A stretch of 41,562 nt of DNA from Holophagales bacterium UBA5066 (GTDB lineage: Bacteria > Acidobacteriota > Thermoanaerobaculia > UBA5066). Where the stretch lies: positions 1 through 41,562 of the forward strand of contig DIAY01000141.1 of the NCBI GenBank assembly GCA_002414905.1, in the 5' to 3' direction. Below are positions 1-6,451 of the stretch, in pieces (positions within the stretch are counted from its first letter, which is position 1; every line of letters begins with the position of its first letter). Made by a program: the position numbers and the translations under genes. The notes beneath the pieces are model-generated. The model was given only the letters and a program-made list of their open reading frames with translations. It had not been told where the DNA came from and ran no database searches.

Positions 1-499
1 CGGCCACCATCGAGACCTTCGACATGTCCACTCTCGTCCGGGCCTGCTCTACGTAGGCCTTCAAGATCCTCCAGAGCCGCGTGTCGCTGATCTGCATCAG
101 CCGACTGGCGGCAAGCACCGGCATCTGGGCTACCAGCATGAGAGCGAACGCCTCGAACAGAAGCGTGAAGCCGCTGCCGGGTCGCGCCCATGGGACCGAC
201 ACGAGGTGTACCCCGCAACCATCGCACCGGGTCCGCGGCGTTCGGGCGTGAAGGTAAGCCTGATGCTGGAAAAAGTTGAGATGCTGCCAGGTCTTCTCCA
301 TCGTGTCGTGCACTTCGTGCCCGGCCGAACCACACTCCTGGCAAGGAAAGCGGCCGCCCGACCGAAAGTCCAGAGTCAGGTGGAGTTCCCCTGCCTTCAT
401 CCCGGTTCCGTCCCCGTCCTCGAGATCCAACCGAACATCCGACACGAACCACGGTTCGGTCAGGCCGAGCGCCAGGCTGAAGAGTTCGTTCTGAAGCAT
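1..499 (-). CDS. ISL3-family transposase, N-terminal part
   Basis: The frame stays open from ATG 499 to the window edge (about 166 residues). The N-terminus has the ALGLTEPW segment typical of ISL3 transposases. It is followed by a zinc-finger-like region (CQECG near residues 54-58, CDGCG near 94-98), then WARPGSGFTLLFEAF and the helix-turn-helix-like segment ending in RLWRILKAYVEQA. The DDE catalytic domain would follow and is off the window. An in-frame ATG at 511 is an alternative start. No stop or frameshift interrupts the visible part, so the gene may be intact beyond the edge. It would catalyse cut-and-paste movement of the element. Confidence 0.85.
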   Translation of the reverse strand, partial: MLQNELFSLALGLTEPWFVSDVRLDLEDGDGTGMKAGELHLTLDFRSGGRFPCQECGSAGHEVHDTMEKTWQHLNFFQHQAYLHARTPRTRCDGCGVHLVSVPWARPGSGFTLLFEAFALMLVAQMPVLAASRLMQISDTRLWRILKAYVEQARTRVDMSKVSMVA

Positions 500-601
500 C
501 GCCGCCCCCATGCAGAAGGTTCGGAATTCCCGCTCCAGATCGTAGCGAAGCCGCAGCAGCTGCGACCGGCGAGCCTGTGGAATACGCGCAGCGTTTTCCA
601 A

Positions 602-650
602 GCTCTGTGGGATGCCGGAGGGGCACTGCCCCGGAGGCCTTCCACAGAGC
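602..650. repeat. Imperfect 24-nt inverted repeat (hairpin)
   Basis: The arms 602-625 and 627-650 pair almost fully around C626. Nine outer pairs (GCTCTGTGG with CCACAGAGC) and six inner pairs (GGGGCA with TGCCCC) are perfect, with mismatches between them. It lies inside the ISL3 element between the terminal repeat and the transposase start. It could block read-through transcription into the transposase gene or be a subterminal structure of the element. Confidence 0.6.
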
Positions 651-690
651 GTCAGGCCGGCGGTCTACCCTCGCCCGCACTCAGCCTTGG

Positions 691-712
691 CCACACGAAA
701 CGACGAAGAGCC
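691..712 (-). repeat. Putative terminal inverted repeat of the ISL3 element
   Basis: Read on the minus strand from 712, the sequence begins GGCTCTTCGTCGTTTCGTGTGG. It lies about 210 bp upstream of the transposase start and faces it as an element end should. The matching repeat at the other end is outside the window, so this rests on resemblance and position. Confidence 0.45.
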
Positions 713-892
713 TAAAAAGCTCTCCGGTTCAAGAAGAGGTCAACGCAGTGCCGGGGAGGAGAGGCCGCTTTTGAGCGTGTCTGCTTCGGTCAAAGTGTTC
801 CCAACGATGAGAATGAGCGCTTCATTCCTGAGGGCCGAAACGGTGTGAGCCTTTGTCCATGCGCACAGACAGACGAGATGAGGAGACGAAAG

Positions 893-1702
893 ATGAACAG
901 AATGAAGAGTGAGTGGCTTAGAGGCCTTGCAGGCGTGAGAGGGGCGGTGCTTCTCCTCACCACCTTCTCGGCGTTCGCCCAGGCGGCCCCTTCCCTGGGT
1001 CTGGCAAGCGGCTTTTCGGTCCTCGGTGGCTCGACCGTGACCAACACGGGCCCGAGTGTCATCATCGGTGACGTGGGTGTGAGCGCAGGCACCGCGATCG
1101 TCGGCTTTCCTCCGGGGACCGTGACCGGAGGAACGATTCACTCGGCAGATGCGGTCGCGGCCGCGGCTCAGCGTGATGCCACCGCGGCGTACGTCGACCT
1201 GGCCGGCAGAGCGTGCAACACCGTCCTGACGGGCACGGACCTCGGCGGGCTCACGCTCACGCCCGGCGTCTACTGCTTCTCTACGTCAGCTCAGCTGACG
1301 GGGACACTTACACTCGACGCCCAGAACAACCCTGACGCCGTCTTCATCTTCCAGATCGGCAGCACGCTCACGACCGCGAGCAACGCGAGCGTTCTCATGA
1401 CCAACGGCGGTTCGGCGTGCAACGTCTACTGGCAGCTCGGCGCCTCCGGTACCCTCGGAACCGCAACCACGTTCGCGGGGAACATCATCGCTCTCGCGAG
1501 CGTCACCTTGAAAACGGGGGCCACCGCAGCTGGAAGGCTGATTGCACGAACGGGCGCCGTGACCCTGGACGCGAATACCGCAGGCGGCTGTTCCACTGGG
1601 GTACCGGCCAACTGGACTGGCATTCCGACGCTGGCACCGTGGGGTCTTGCCCTGCTCACGGGCCTGCTGGCTCTGGCCGGAGGCTGGGCGTTGAAGAGGT
1701 AA
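893..1702 (+). CDS. Secreted ice-binding-like (DUF3494) protein with IPTL-CTERM tail
   Basis: The product is 269 residues: a signal peptide (hydrophobic VLLLTTFSAFAQA), a DUF3494 / ice-binding-like domain (from LGLASGFSVLGGSTVTNTG to about residue 235), and a C-terminal IPTLAPWGLALLTGLLALAGGWALKR. That tail has the IPTL-x-x-WG motif, a hydrophobic stretch and basic end of the IPTL-CTERM sorting signal. DUF3494 folds as a beta-helix; characterised members bind ice, but many relatives in non-polar bacteria act as surface adhesins or have unknown roles. ATG 893 was chosen because AGGAG (881-885) lies 7 nt upstream; ATG 878 and GTG 845 lack this. Adhesion or surface function is inference. Confidence 0.85.
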   Translation: MNRMKSEWLRGLAGVRGAVLLLTTFSAFAQAAPSLGLASGFSVLGGSTVTNTGPSVIIGDVGVSAGTAIVGFPPGTVTGGTIHSADAVAAAAQRDATAAYVDLAGRACNTVLTGTDLGGLTLTPGVYCFSTSAQLTGTLTLDAQNNPDAVFIFQIGSTLTTASNASVLMTNGGSACNVYWQLGASGTLGTATTFAGNIIALASVTLKTGATAAGRLIARTGAVTLDANTAGGCSTGVPANWTGIPTLAPWGLALLTGLLALAGGWALKR

Positions 1703-1849
1703 AGAGCAATCTTTGCACCGGGGCGCCGGACGGCGGGATCCGGGCCCTCGCGATGGGCCGAGGAGCTGCCGTAGGTAGCGCGCCGGGCGATGTGGTCGAG
1801 CACGCGGCGGAGGGTCCGCGGCTCGGGGAGGAAAGAATCAAAGCGGACG

Positions 1850-2755
1850 CTACTGAACTCCTGTCCCTTGTTGATTCGCTCTTTCGTCGACACATTCTCG
1901 AAACAGCACGACGCGTGTCTCTGTGGATTTGGCTTTGTACATTGCCATATCGGCATTCTTGAAAAGAATATCGGCCGTTTCGCCATCTGAGGGATATCTG
2001 GCAATGCCCATGCTGGCACTTAATGAAAATGCAGTCCCATCAAACTCGCAAACCTCTGCAATGCGCTTTATCAACTGTTCCGCAAGGCGAGTGACATCGG
2101 CTTCCCGCGTCACTTCCAATAGCAGGCACACAAATTCGTCGCCTCCCCAGCGACACACCAGGTCTTCATCGCGGACAAACGACTTCAGACGGTGTGCCAC
2201 CGTGATGAGCACCTGGTCTCCCACGTCATGACCAAAAGTATCGTTGATACTTTTGAAGTCATCGATGTCAAGAAATAGAATGGCGAGCTCCCGACCGTGC
2301 CGTTTTGCCTGGAGTAACCCGTGGGCAAGGCTCTGTTCAAACAGGATACGGTTCGGGAGGCCGGTGAGTGCATCCTGAAGGGCCAGTTGTTGTGCTTCTT
2401 CCTCTCTCACCTGAGATTTTGATAAATCGTCGCGTGCCTCGGCCAGATCGACCCTCGTATCGGCGAGCTCGGTTTCGATGACTCTTCGCTGAGTCATTGC
2501 TTGGGCGAGTTTGGCGTTCACCAGCGCGAGATCGTTTGCCGCTGCCGAAATAGTGTTTTCAATATCTTCATTCTGAGTGATGGCCTGCCGGGTATCCTCG
2601 AGAGGAACCCTTCCTTGCTTAAGAACGCGATTTACTAATGTGAGTCTATCGGCAGCCTTTCGGACAGTCTTTTTGATCTCCTCATTCTTCTTGAGAACGC
2701 CCCCAAGTAATGCGTTCCTGGCAGAAGACCGTTTTTTCTTGCCTTTTGATTTCAT
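1850..2755 (-). CDS. Diguanylate cyclase with N-terminal coiled coil
   Basis: The 301-residue cytoplasmic protein has a basic N-terminus, a predicted coiled-coil region (about 20-125) and a GGDEF domain (about 128-285). DALTGLPNR is at 128-136. The active-site motif RWGGDEF is intact (GGDEF 204-208), and an RxxD inhibitory site (RDED, 195-198) precedes it by exactly five residues. It should therefore make c-di-GMP from two GTP and be product-inhibited. No sensory domain or membrane segment is seen, so control may act through the coiled coil. GGAG lies 8 nt before the ATG. Base composition is clearly lower in G+C than the neighbours, suggesting recent transfer. It converges on the DUF3494 gene. 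Confidence 0.93.
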   Translation of the reverse strand: MKSKGKKKRSSARNALLGGVLKKNEEIKKTVRKAADRLTLVNRVLKQGRVPLEDTRQAITQNEDIENTISAAANDLALVNAKLAQAMTQRRVIETELADTRVDLAEARDDLSKSQVREEEAQQLALQDALTGLPNRILFEQSLAHGLLQAKRHGRELAILFLDIDDFKSINDTFGHDVGDQVLITVAHRLKSFVRDEDLVCRWGGDEFVCLLLEVTREADVTRLAEQLIKRIAEVCEFDGTAFSLSASMGIARYPSDGETADILFKNADMAMYKAKSTETRVVLFRECVDERANQQGTGVQ

Positions 2756-2757
2756 AT

Positions 2758-3075
2758 CTATCTCCAGGCGTGTCCGGTTAGCCGACCGCTGAAACGACTG
2801 GCCTCCCTACCGTTGACAGAGCGGCCACTGCGCCACGAGAAATGGCGATCGAGTTCGACGGATGGGGAGAACTCCTCACCACGATGACCGCCTACAAGCT
2901 CAATCGAATCGCACGGCTCGAGCGGTGCACCGGTTGAAACTTCAATCCGAATCACTGAACCCCCGAAACAATCGGGCGTCGAGGCGAGAGCTGAACAGAT
3001 CACGTCAACGTCGATTCGACGACGTCTCTCGTCATTTCTGTGACCGCACGAGTCGCGTCGGATGAAAGCCAGCAT
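2758..3075 (-). CDS. Hypothetical protein upstream of the diguanylate cyclase
   Basis: This is a 105-residue frame with no family I recognise. It is kept as a probable gene for two reasons: ATG 3075 has GAGG 5 nt upstream, and its TAG stop (2758-2760) falls inside the ribosome-binding region of the diguanylate cyclase gene, which suggests translational coupling. The predicted product is soluble and basic at both ends, with no signal peptide or membrane helix. If real it could partner the cyclase. The coding case rests on context, not homology. Confidence 0.4.
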   Translation of the reverse strand: MLAFIRRDSCGHRNDERRRRIDVDVICSALASTPDCFGGSVIRIEVSTGAPLEPCDSIELVGGHRGEEFSPSVELDRHFSWRSGRSVNGREASRFSGRLTGHAWR

Positions 3076-3135
3076 CTCTTCCTCAACCTGCTAGCGGGTC
3101 GTGACCACCCGACCTTTATCGCGCCGGTCGCGCGA

Positions 3136-3222
3136 TTACCCGCGCCTGCCTCTCCAGTAGAAGCCCCCGCCCCCAAACACGAGGATCAGGACGACGATGA
3201 TGAGAAGTGTGTTGGTGCTCAT
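3136..3222 (-). CDS. 28-residue single-span membrane microprotein
   Basis: The product is 28 residues: a short N-terminus (MSTNT), a hydrophobic span LLIIVVLILVF, then GGGGFYWRGRRG with a basic cytoplasmic-type end. GGAGGG (3231-3236) lies 8 nt upstream. A sigma-54 type promoter (3254-3269) is placed so that transcription would start about 20 nt before the ATG. Tiny proteins with a leucine/isoleucine helix followed by GGGG-F-Y are widespread in proteobacteria and acidobacteria and usually lack a known role. Its small size means most gene finders would miss it. Confidence 0.75.
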   Translation of the reverse strand: MSTNTLLIIVVLILVFGGGGFYWRGRRG

Positions 3223-3613
3223 GGTCTGTTCCCTCCGATCTCAAGGGAGCGGACGCACAGGGCGTGCCAGAACAATGGTCATCTGGGGTCGATCGAGAGG
3301 GGGGCACCGAGCTCTGGCGAAGCCCTTCGGCGCGCACGCGGTCGGTGAGGGCTCTCGGTTGGGAGGTCTCCTGTCAGGTAGGCGACCGTCCGGATCTCCG
3401 ACTGGAGGAAGTGCAATCTACCGGGCAGGCTTTTCAAAAGCGGTGGCCGCTCGGACCGCGGGGAACGGGGTTTCGGGGAGCGAGGCGATACCGGGGGAGA
3501 GTCCGGAGGATGAAAAGGCGGTTGGCGTCGCCGTTTACCTGCCTGTTCCCCGCCCGGGATGCGACCTCGCCCCGACGCAGGCCCTCCAGCACGCCGTTTG
3601 CTAGAAGGAGGTC
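3223..3613. other. Intergenic region of about 390 bp
   Basis: It separates the divergent microprotein and small membrane protein genes. Apart from the sigma-54 type element at 3254-3269 and the Shine-Dalgarno sequence of the next gene, I see no convincing gene, repeat or structured RNA. Open frames here have neither ribosome-binding sites nor recognisable products. Confidence 0.5.
3254..3269 (-). promoter_or_regulatory. Sigma-54 type promoter for the 28-residue microprotein
   Basis: On the minus strand this reads TGGCACGCCCTGTGCG. The -24 element TGGCACG is a perfect match to the sigma-54 consensus, and the -12 element has GTGC in place of TTGC with correct spacing. The predicted start of transcription is near 3243, upstream of the ribosome-binding site at 3231-3236. 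Confidence 0.65.
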
Positions 3614-3796
3614 ATGAACTGGCTCCTGCTGCTCAGCTTCGCCGTCGTCATCGCTGCCGTGGCAGCCGTGTCGGGCGTCAAACCCGCTAAGACCCGGCCC
3701 GTGGCTCATTCCCGCATGATGGGAATGGCTCGCGTCGTCCTCGTGGTCTTCGCCGTCCTTCTGGCGTATGCCGCGTTCCGGGCTCGTCAGGGTTGA
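3614..3796 (+). CDS. Small two-span membrane protein
   Basis: The 60-residue product has two hydrophobic helices (about 3-20 and 38-56) joined by a basic loop (KPAKTRPVAHSRMMG). AGGAGGT lies directly upstream of the ATG, giving a very strong ribosome-binding site. I do not recognise a family; the layout resembles small stress-linked or HIG1-like membrane proteins, but no diagnostic motif is present. It is probably a real inner-membrane protein of unknown function. Confidence 0.7.
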   Translation: MNWLLLLSFAVVIAAVAAVSGVKPAKTRPVAHSRMMGMARVVLVVFAVLLAYAAFRARQG

Positions 3797-3882
3797 CGCC
3801 CCACCCCGTGGTCAGTGCCAGGCCAAACCCTCCCGAACGCGCGGGAGGAGCGATCGTGGCCGGGACGGCGCCCCGAACGGGG

Positions 3883-3888
3883 TAGAGT
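3883..3888 (+). promoter_or_regulatory. -10-like hexamer of a possible leaderless transcript (PP2C gene)
   Basis: TAGAGT lies exactly 7 nt before GTG 3896, and there is no Shine-Dalgarno sequence in front of that codon. This spacing is typical of TANNNT promoters whose transcript begins at the start codon. Confidence 0.4.
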
Positions 3889-3895
3889 GCCCGAC

Positions 3896-4669
3896 GTGAA
3901 AGTCTCCGCCTACGCCACGACGGACATCGGCCGCCGCCGCATGAACAACGAGGACGGTTTCGTGATTCGTGACCTCACGCTGGGGACGACTCTCGAGCCG
4001 GGGAACGTCGCGGAGCGCCCGGTGGGCCCGCGCGGAATCCTGTTCGCGGTCTGCGACGGGATGGGCGGGCAGAACGCCGGAGAGGTCGCCAGCTCCCTGG
4101 CCCTCGAGGCCCTCGAGACCGAGATGCAGAAGATCTCCACCATGTGCCCCCGCTCCGAGCTCTTCGGGAAGGCTGTTGAAGCCGTGAACACGACGGTCTG
4201 GACCGAGGCGTCTCTGCACCCGAACCTGTCCGGGATGGGGACCACCCTCACGGCTGCGCTGATTTGCCAGGCGCGGGTGCTCATCGCGCACGTCGGAGAT
4301 TCGAGGGCCTACTTCGCACGAGGTGGCCGGCTTGAGCAGATCACCAGGGACCAGTCGATCGCCGGGCAGCTCGTCGCATCCGGGGCGATGACGGAAGAGC
4401 AGGCGCGGGCGACTCCGTTCCGCCACGTCCTGCTTCAGGCGATCGGCACGAAGGAGACGGTGGAGATCGCGCTCGACGGAATCGACCTCGTCCCGGGGGA
4501 CATGCTCCTTCTCTGCAGCGACGGGCTGAGCGGAAAGGTCGGGATCGCGGACCTGGCCGCACGCCTTTCGGGAGACGATCTGCAGGCCAGCGTCGACGCC
4601 CTCGTGGCGCTCGCCAACGAGCGCGGCGGCGAGGACAACATCACCGTCGTCGTCGCCCGTACCTCCTGA
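3896..4669 (+). CDS. PP2C-family serine/threonine phosphatase
   Basis: The 257-residue protein is a stand-alone bacterial PP2C (PPM) domain. Metal-binding and core motifs are intact: RRRMNNED (13-20), VCDGMGG with Asp54, SGMGTT (112-117), AHVGDSRAYF (131-140), CSDGLSG with Asp209, and GEDNIT with Asp247. It should remove phosphate from Ser/Thr of proteins in the cytoplasm using Mn2+/Mg2+. Such enzymes usually oppose Hanks-type kinases; no kinase is seen nearby. GTG 3896 was chosen because the family begins M-K-x-x-A-x-x-T-D-x-G; GTG 3887 is possible. There is no Shine-Dalgarno sequence at either. Confidence 0.93.
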   Translation: MKVSAYATTDIGRRRMNNEDGFVIRDLTLGTTLEPGNVAERPVGPRGILFAVCDGMGGQNAGEVASSLALEALETEMQKISTMCPRSELFGKAVEAVNTTVWTEASLHPNLSGMGTTLTAALICQARVLIAHVGDSRAYFARGGRLEQITRDQSIAGQLVASGAMTEEQARATPFRHVLLQAIGTKETVEIALDGIDLVPGDMLLLCSDGLSGKVGIADLAARLSGDDLQASVDALVALANERGGEDNITVVVARTS

Positions 4670-4790
4670 CCTGGAGCGGTCTCCCTTCTCTTCGTGCCCT
4701 TCACGGGCATCCGGCAGGATGGACCGTCCCGGAATTTCCGGAGACCGGTCTGGTCGAGTCCAGCCGTCAGGGCCGAGGCGTCCTGACACG

Positions 4791-4806
4791 TGGCACTCGC
4801 ATTGCG
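4791..4806 (+). promoter_or_regulatory. Sigma-54 type promoter for the YqjD-like gene
   Basis: TGGCACTCGCATTGCG matches the -24/-12 core TGGCAC-N5-TTGC exactly. Transcription is predicted near 4817, one base before the GGAGG ribosome-binding site (4818-4822) of the gene at 4829. A small inverted repeat TGCCC-N5-GGGCA (4696-4710) lies about 113 bp upstream and could be an activator site or simply the end structure of the PP2C transcript. Confidence 0.7.
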
Positions 4807-4828
4807 AGAGAGATACCGGAGGATTCAT

Positions 4829-5155
4829 ATGGAAAACGTCCTCAGTCCCGCCGTCTCCGATTCCGTCAAGAGCGCCGCCAAGGATGCCCAGAAGCTGGGC
4901 CAGGATGTGAAGGCTGGGTTCGACTCCGCGGTCGCGCGCGGGCGTGACATCGCGAGTCACCTCGCTTCAGACGCCCGGACCGCAACGGGCGACCTCTCCG
5001 ACCACGCGAAAGAGACGTTGGAAGACGGCCGCAACCGGGCCTCGAGAGCCGTCGGCCGTGTGAGCGATTACGCGGACGAGAACACCACCATCGTGGCCCT
5101 CGCTGCGTTCGGTGCCGGCCTGCTCGTCGGGTACCTCGTGACGCGCCGGAACTAG
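4829..5155 (+). CDS. YqjD/ElaB (DUF883)-like membrane-anchored protein
   Basis: The 108-residue protein has a long charged amphipathic helical region (about 5-80, rich in Lys/Asp/Ala) and a C-terminal membrane anchor (IVALAAFGAGLLVGYLV) ending in TRRN. This is the layout of the YqjD/ElaB/DUF883 group, whose E. coli members are stationary-phase inner-membrane proteins that bind ribosomes. ATG 4829 is fixed by GGAGG (4818-4822), 6 nt upstream. The sigma-54 type promoter suggests stress or growth-phase control. The family assignment rests on architecture more than sequence motifs. Confidence 0.75.
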   Translation: MENVLSPAVSDSVKSAAKDAQKLGQDVKAGFDSAVARGRDIASHLASDARTATGDLSDHAKETLEDGRNRASRAVGRVSDYADENTTIVALAAFGAGLLVGYLVTRRN

Positions 5156-5198
5156 CCTCGGGCTCGCGATTCGGGAATTTCTTGCAGAGGAGGTCGGA

Positions 5199-6347
5199 AT
5201 CGTTTTCAAGCCGAGCCCGAACAGTCCAGTCCGGTTCGTCAGTGGTCTCGCTCGTTCCATCCGCCTGTGCGCGGTTGGTTTGTGCGTCGTTCTCCTCCTT
5301 GCTTCCTCCCGAGCAGGGGCCGTGGAGAGGAGCGGAGACGACTTCATGGCGGGGTATGTCGTCTCGATCCTGGAGAGGGACCTGCACTGGGAAACGAAGA
5401 GCTACCTTCTCGAGATCGACCACGGGGTCGTCACGATTACCCTGTTCAGGGACGACCCGGTCAGGCGGGAAGACGCTGAGAAGCAGCTGCGAACGATCGA
5501 CGGTCTGAAGGGACTCGCGATCGTGGTGAAGCCCTCCACCGTTCCTTCATTCCCGGAAGGCGAATCGTCCGAGAGGCCCCTCCGGTGGGAGCGCTTCCCG
5601 GCAGGCGACCTGTTCAGGCCCCTTCTCGCCGACCCGAAGCAGGCTCAGTTTTTCGTCGGCGTCAACCGCTTCAGCTCGTCGGGCGCGCGGTACACCATGG
5701 CGTCTGTCGGTTTCGGGGAGACATTCGGGCTGTCAAGGCTCAACGGTCATCAGGAAGGCAACGGGCTGCAGTTCGGCATCGAAGGGGGCATCTTCGCCCG
5801 ATTCAACCTGAGCAGCGCCTCTAACGACCTCGTAAACGCCGACTACACGATCGGCATTCCCGTCACCTGGCGCTACGGCGGCAACTCGATCCGCTCCCGC
5901 CTCTATCACCAGAGCTCGCACCTGGGCGACGAGCTGCTCCTGGGCGGCAACCCGCCGGAACGGGTGAACCTCAGCTACGAGTCCGTCGAGCTGATCTACT
6001 CCCGCGAATGGCTCGGCTGGCGGCTGTACGCCGGCGGCGAGTACCTGATTCACAAGGAACCTGCCGATCTCGAGCCGCTGAGCGCCCACTGGGGACTCGA
6101 GTATCGAGGCGCCGGGGTCCTTCTGTGGAAGGGCAGACCGATTGGCGGCGTGGACATGAAGTGCCTGGAAGAGCACGACTGGGCCGTCGACGTCAGCATC
6201 AAGGCCGGCCTCGAGTTCGGGCATCCTGATCCCGGGAATCGCCGGCTGCGCCTCATGGGCGTCTGGTACAAGGGGTTCGACCCTCGCGGGCAGTTCTACA
6301 GCAACGAGGTGGAGATCTATGGTCTCGAGCTGTCCCTGGGGTTCTGA
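5199..6347 (+). CDS. BON plus DUF1207 outer-membrane protein
   Basis: After a signal peptide (basic n-region, hydrophobic LCAVGLCVVLLLA, cleavage after RAGA) comes a BON-like domain (GDDFMAGYVVSILERDLHW... to GLKGLAIVV). A DUF1207 domain (from LRWERFPAGDLFRPLLADPK to the end) follows, with alternating hydrophobic strands and a terminal Phe typical of outer-membrane beta-barrels. DUF1207 has no established function. The first conventional start in frame is TTG 5280, which would remove the basic part of the signal peptide. A perfect AGGAGGT (5188-5194) instead sits 4 nt before ATC 5199, giving a complete signal peptide, so I place the start there; a miscalled ATG is possible. Confidence 0.8.
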   Translation: MVFKPSPNSPVRFVSGLARSIRLCAVGLCVVLLLASSRAGAVERSGDDFMAGYVVSILERDLHWETKSYLLEIDHGVVTITLFRDDPVRREDAEKQLRTIDGLKGLAIVVKPSTVPSFPEGESSERPLRWERFPAGDLFRPLLADPKQAQFFVGVNRFSSSGARYTMASVGFGETFGLSRLNGHQEGNGLQFGIEGGIFARFNLSSASNDLVNADYTIGIPVTWRYGGNSIRSRLYHQSSHLGDELLLGGNPPERVNLSYESVELIYSREWLGWRLYAGGEYLIHKEPADLEPLSAHWGLEYRGAGVLLWKGRPIGGVDMKCLEEHDWAVDVSIKAGLEFGHPDPGNRRLRLMGVWYKGFDPRGQFYSNEVEIYGLELSLGF

Positions 6348-6438
6348 ACGGGTATCACCATCCACGAGCTGGCCATGCAAGTCGTCGCGCCCTTCCTCCT
6401 CGTAACACTCCTTCCGCCACTGTCGGGCCGGATTCCGC

Positions 6439-6444
6439 GATACT
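6439..6444 (+). promoter_or_regulatory. -10-like hexamer of a possible leaderless transcript (RNB gene)
   Basis: GATACT lies exactly 7 nt before ATG 6452, with no Shine-Dalgarno sequence between. The spacing equals that seen before the PP2C and VapB starts. Confidence 0.35.
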
Positions 6445-6451
6445 GCTTCCC

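Larger units (their letters stand above)
1..712 (-). mobile_element. Partial ISL3-family insertion sequence, cut by the window edge
   Basis: The element is defined by the ISL3-type transposase reading leftward from 499 and by a probable terminal inverted repeat ending at 712. On the minus strand the end reads GGCTCTTCGTCGTTTCGTG, resembling the GGCTCTT-type ends I associate with ISL3 elements. The bases just outside (TAAAAAGC, 713-720) could be one half of the 8-bp target duplication usual for this family. The other end and the transposase C-terminus lie outside the window, so the boundary is inferred from one side only. Confidence 0.6.

Noticed and set aside
3587..3602. Sigma-54-like CAGCACGCCGTTTGCT before the gene at 3614
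   Set aside because: The -24 box has AG in place of GG, and the predicted start (about 3613) would leave the Shine-Dalgarno sequence out of the mRNA.
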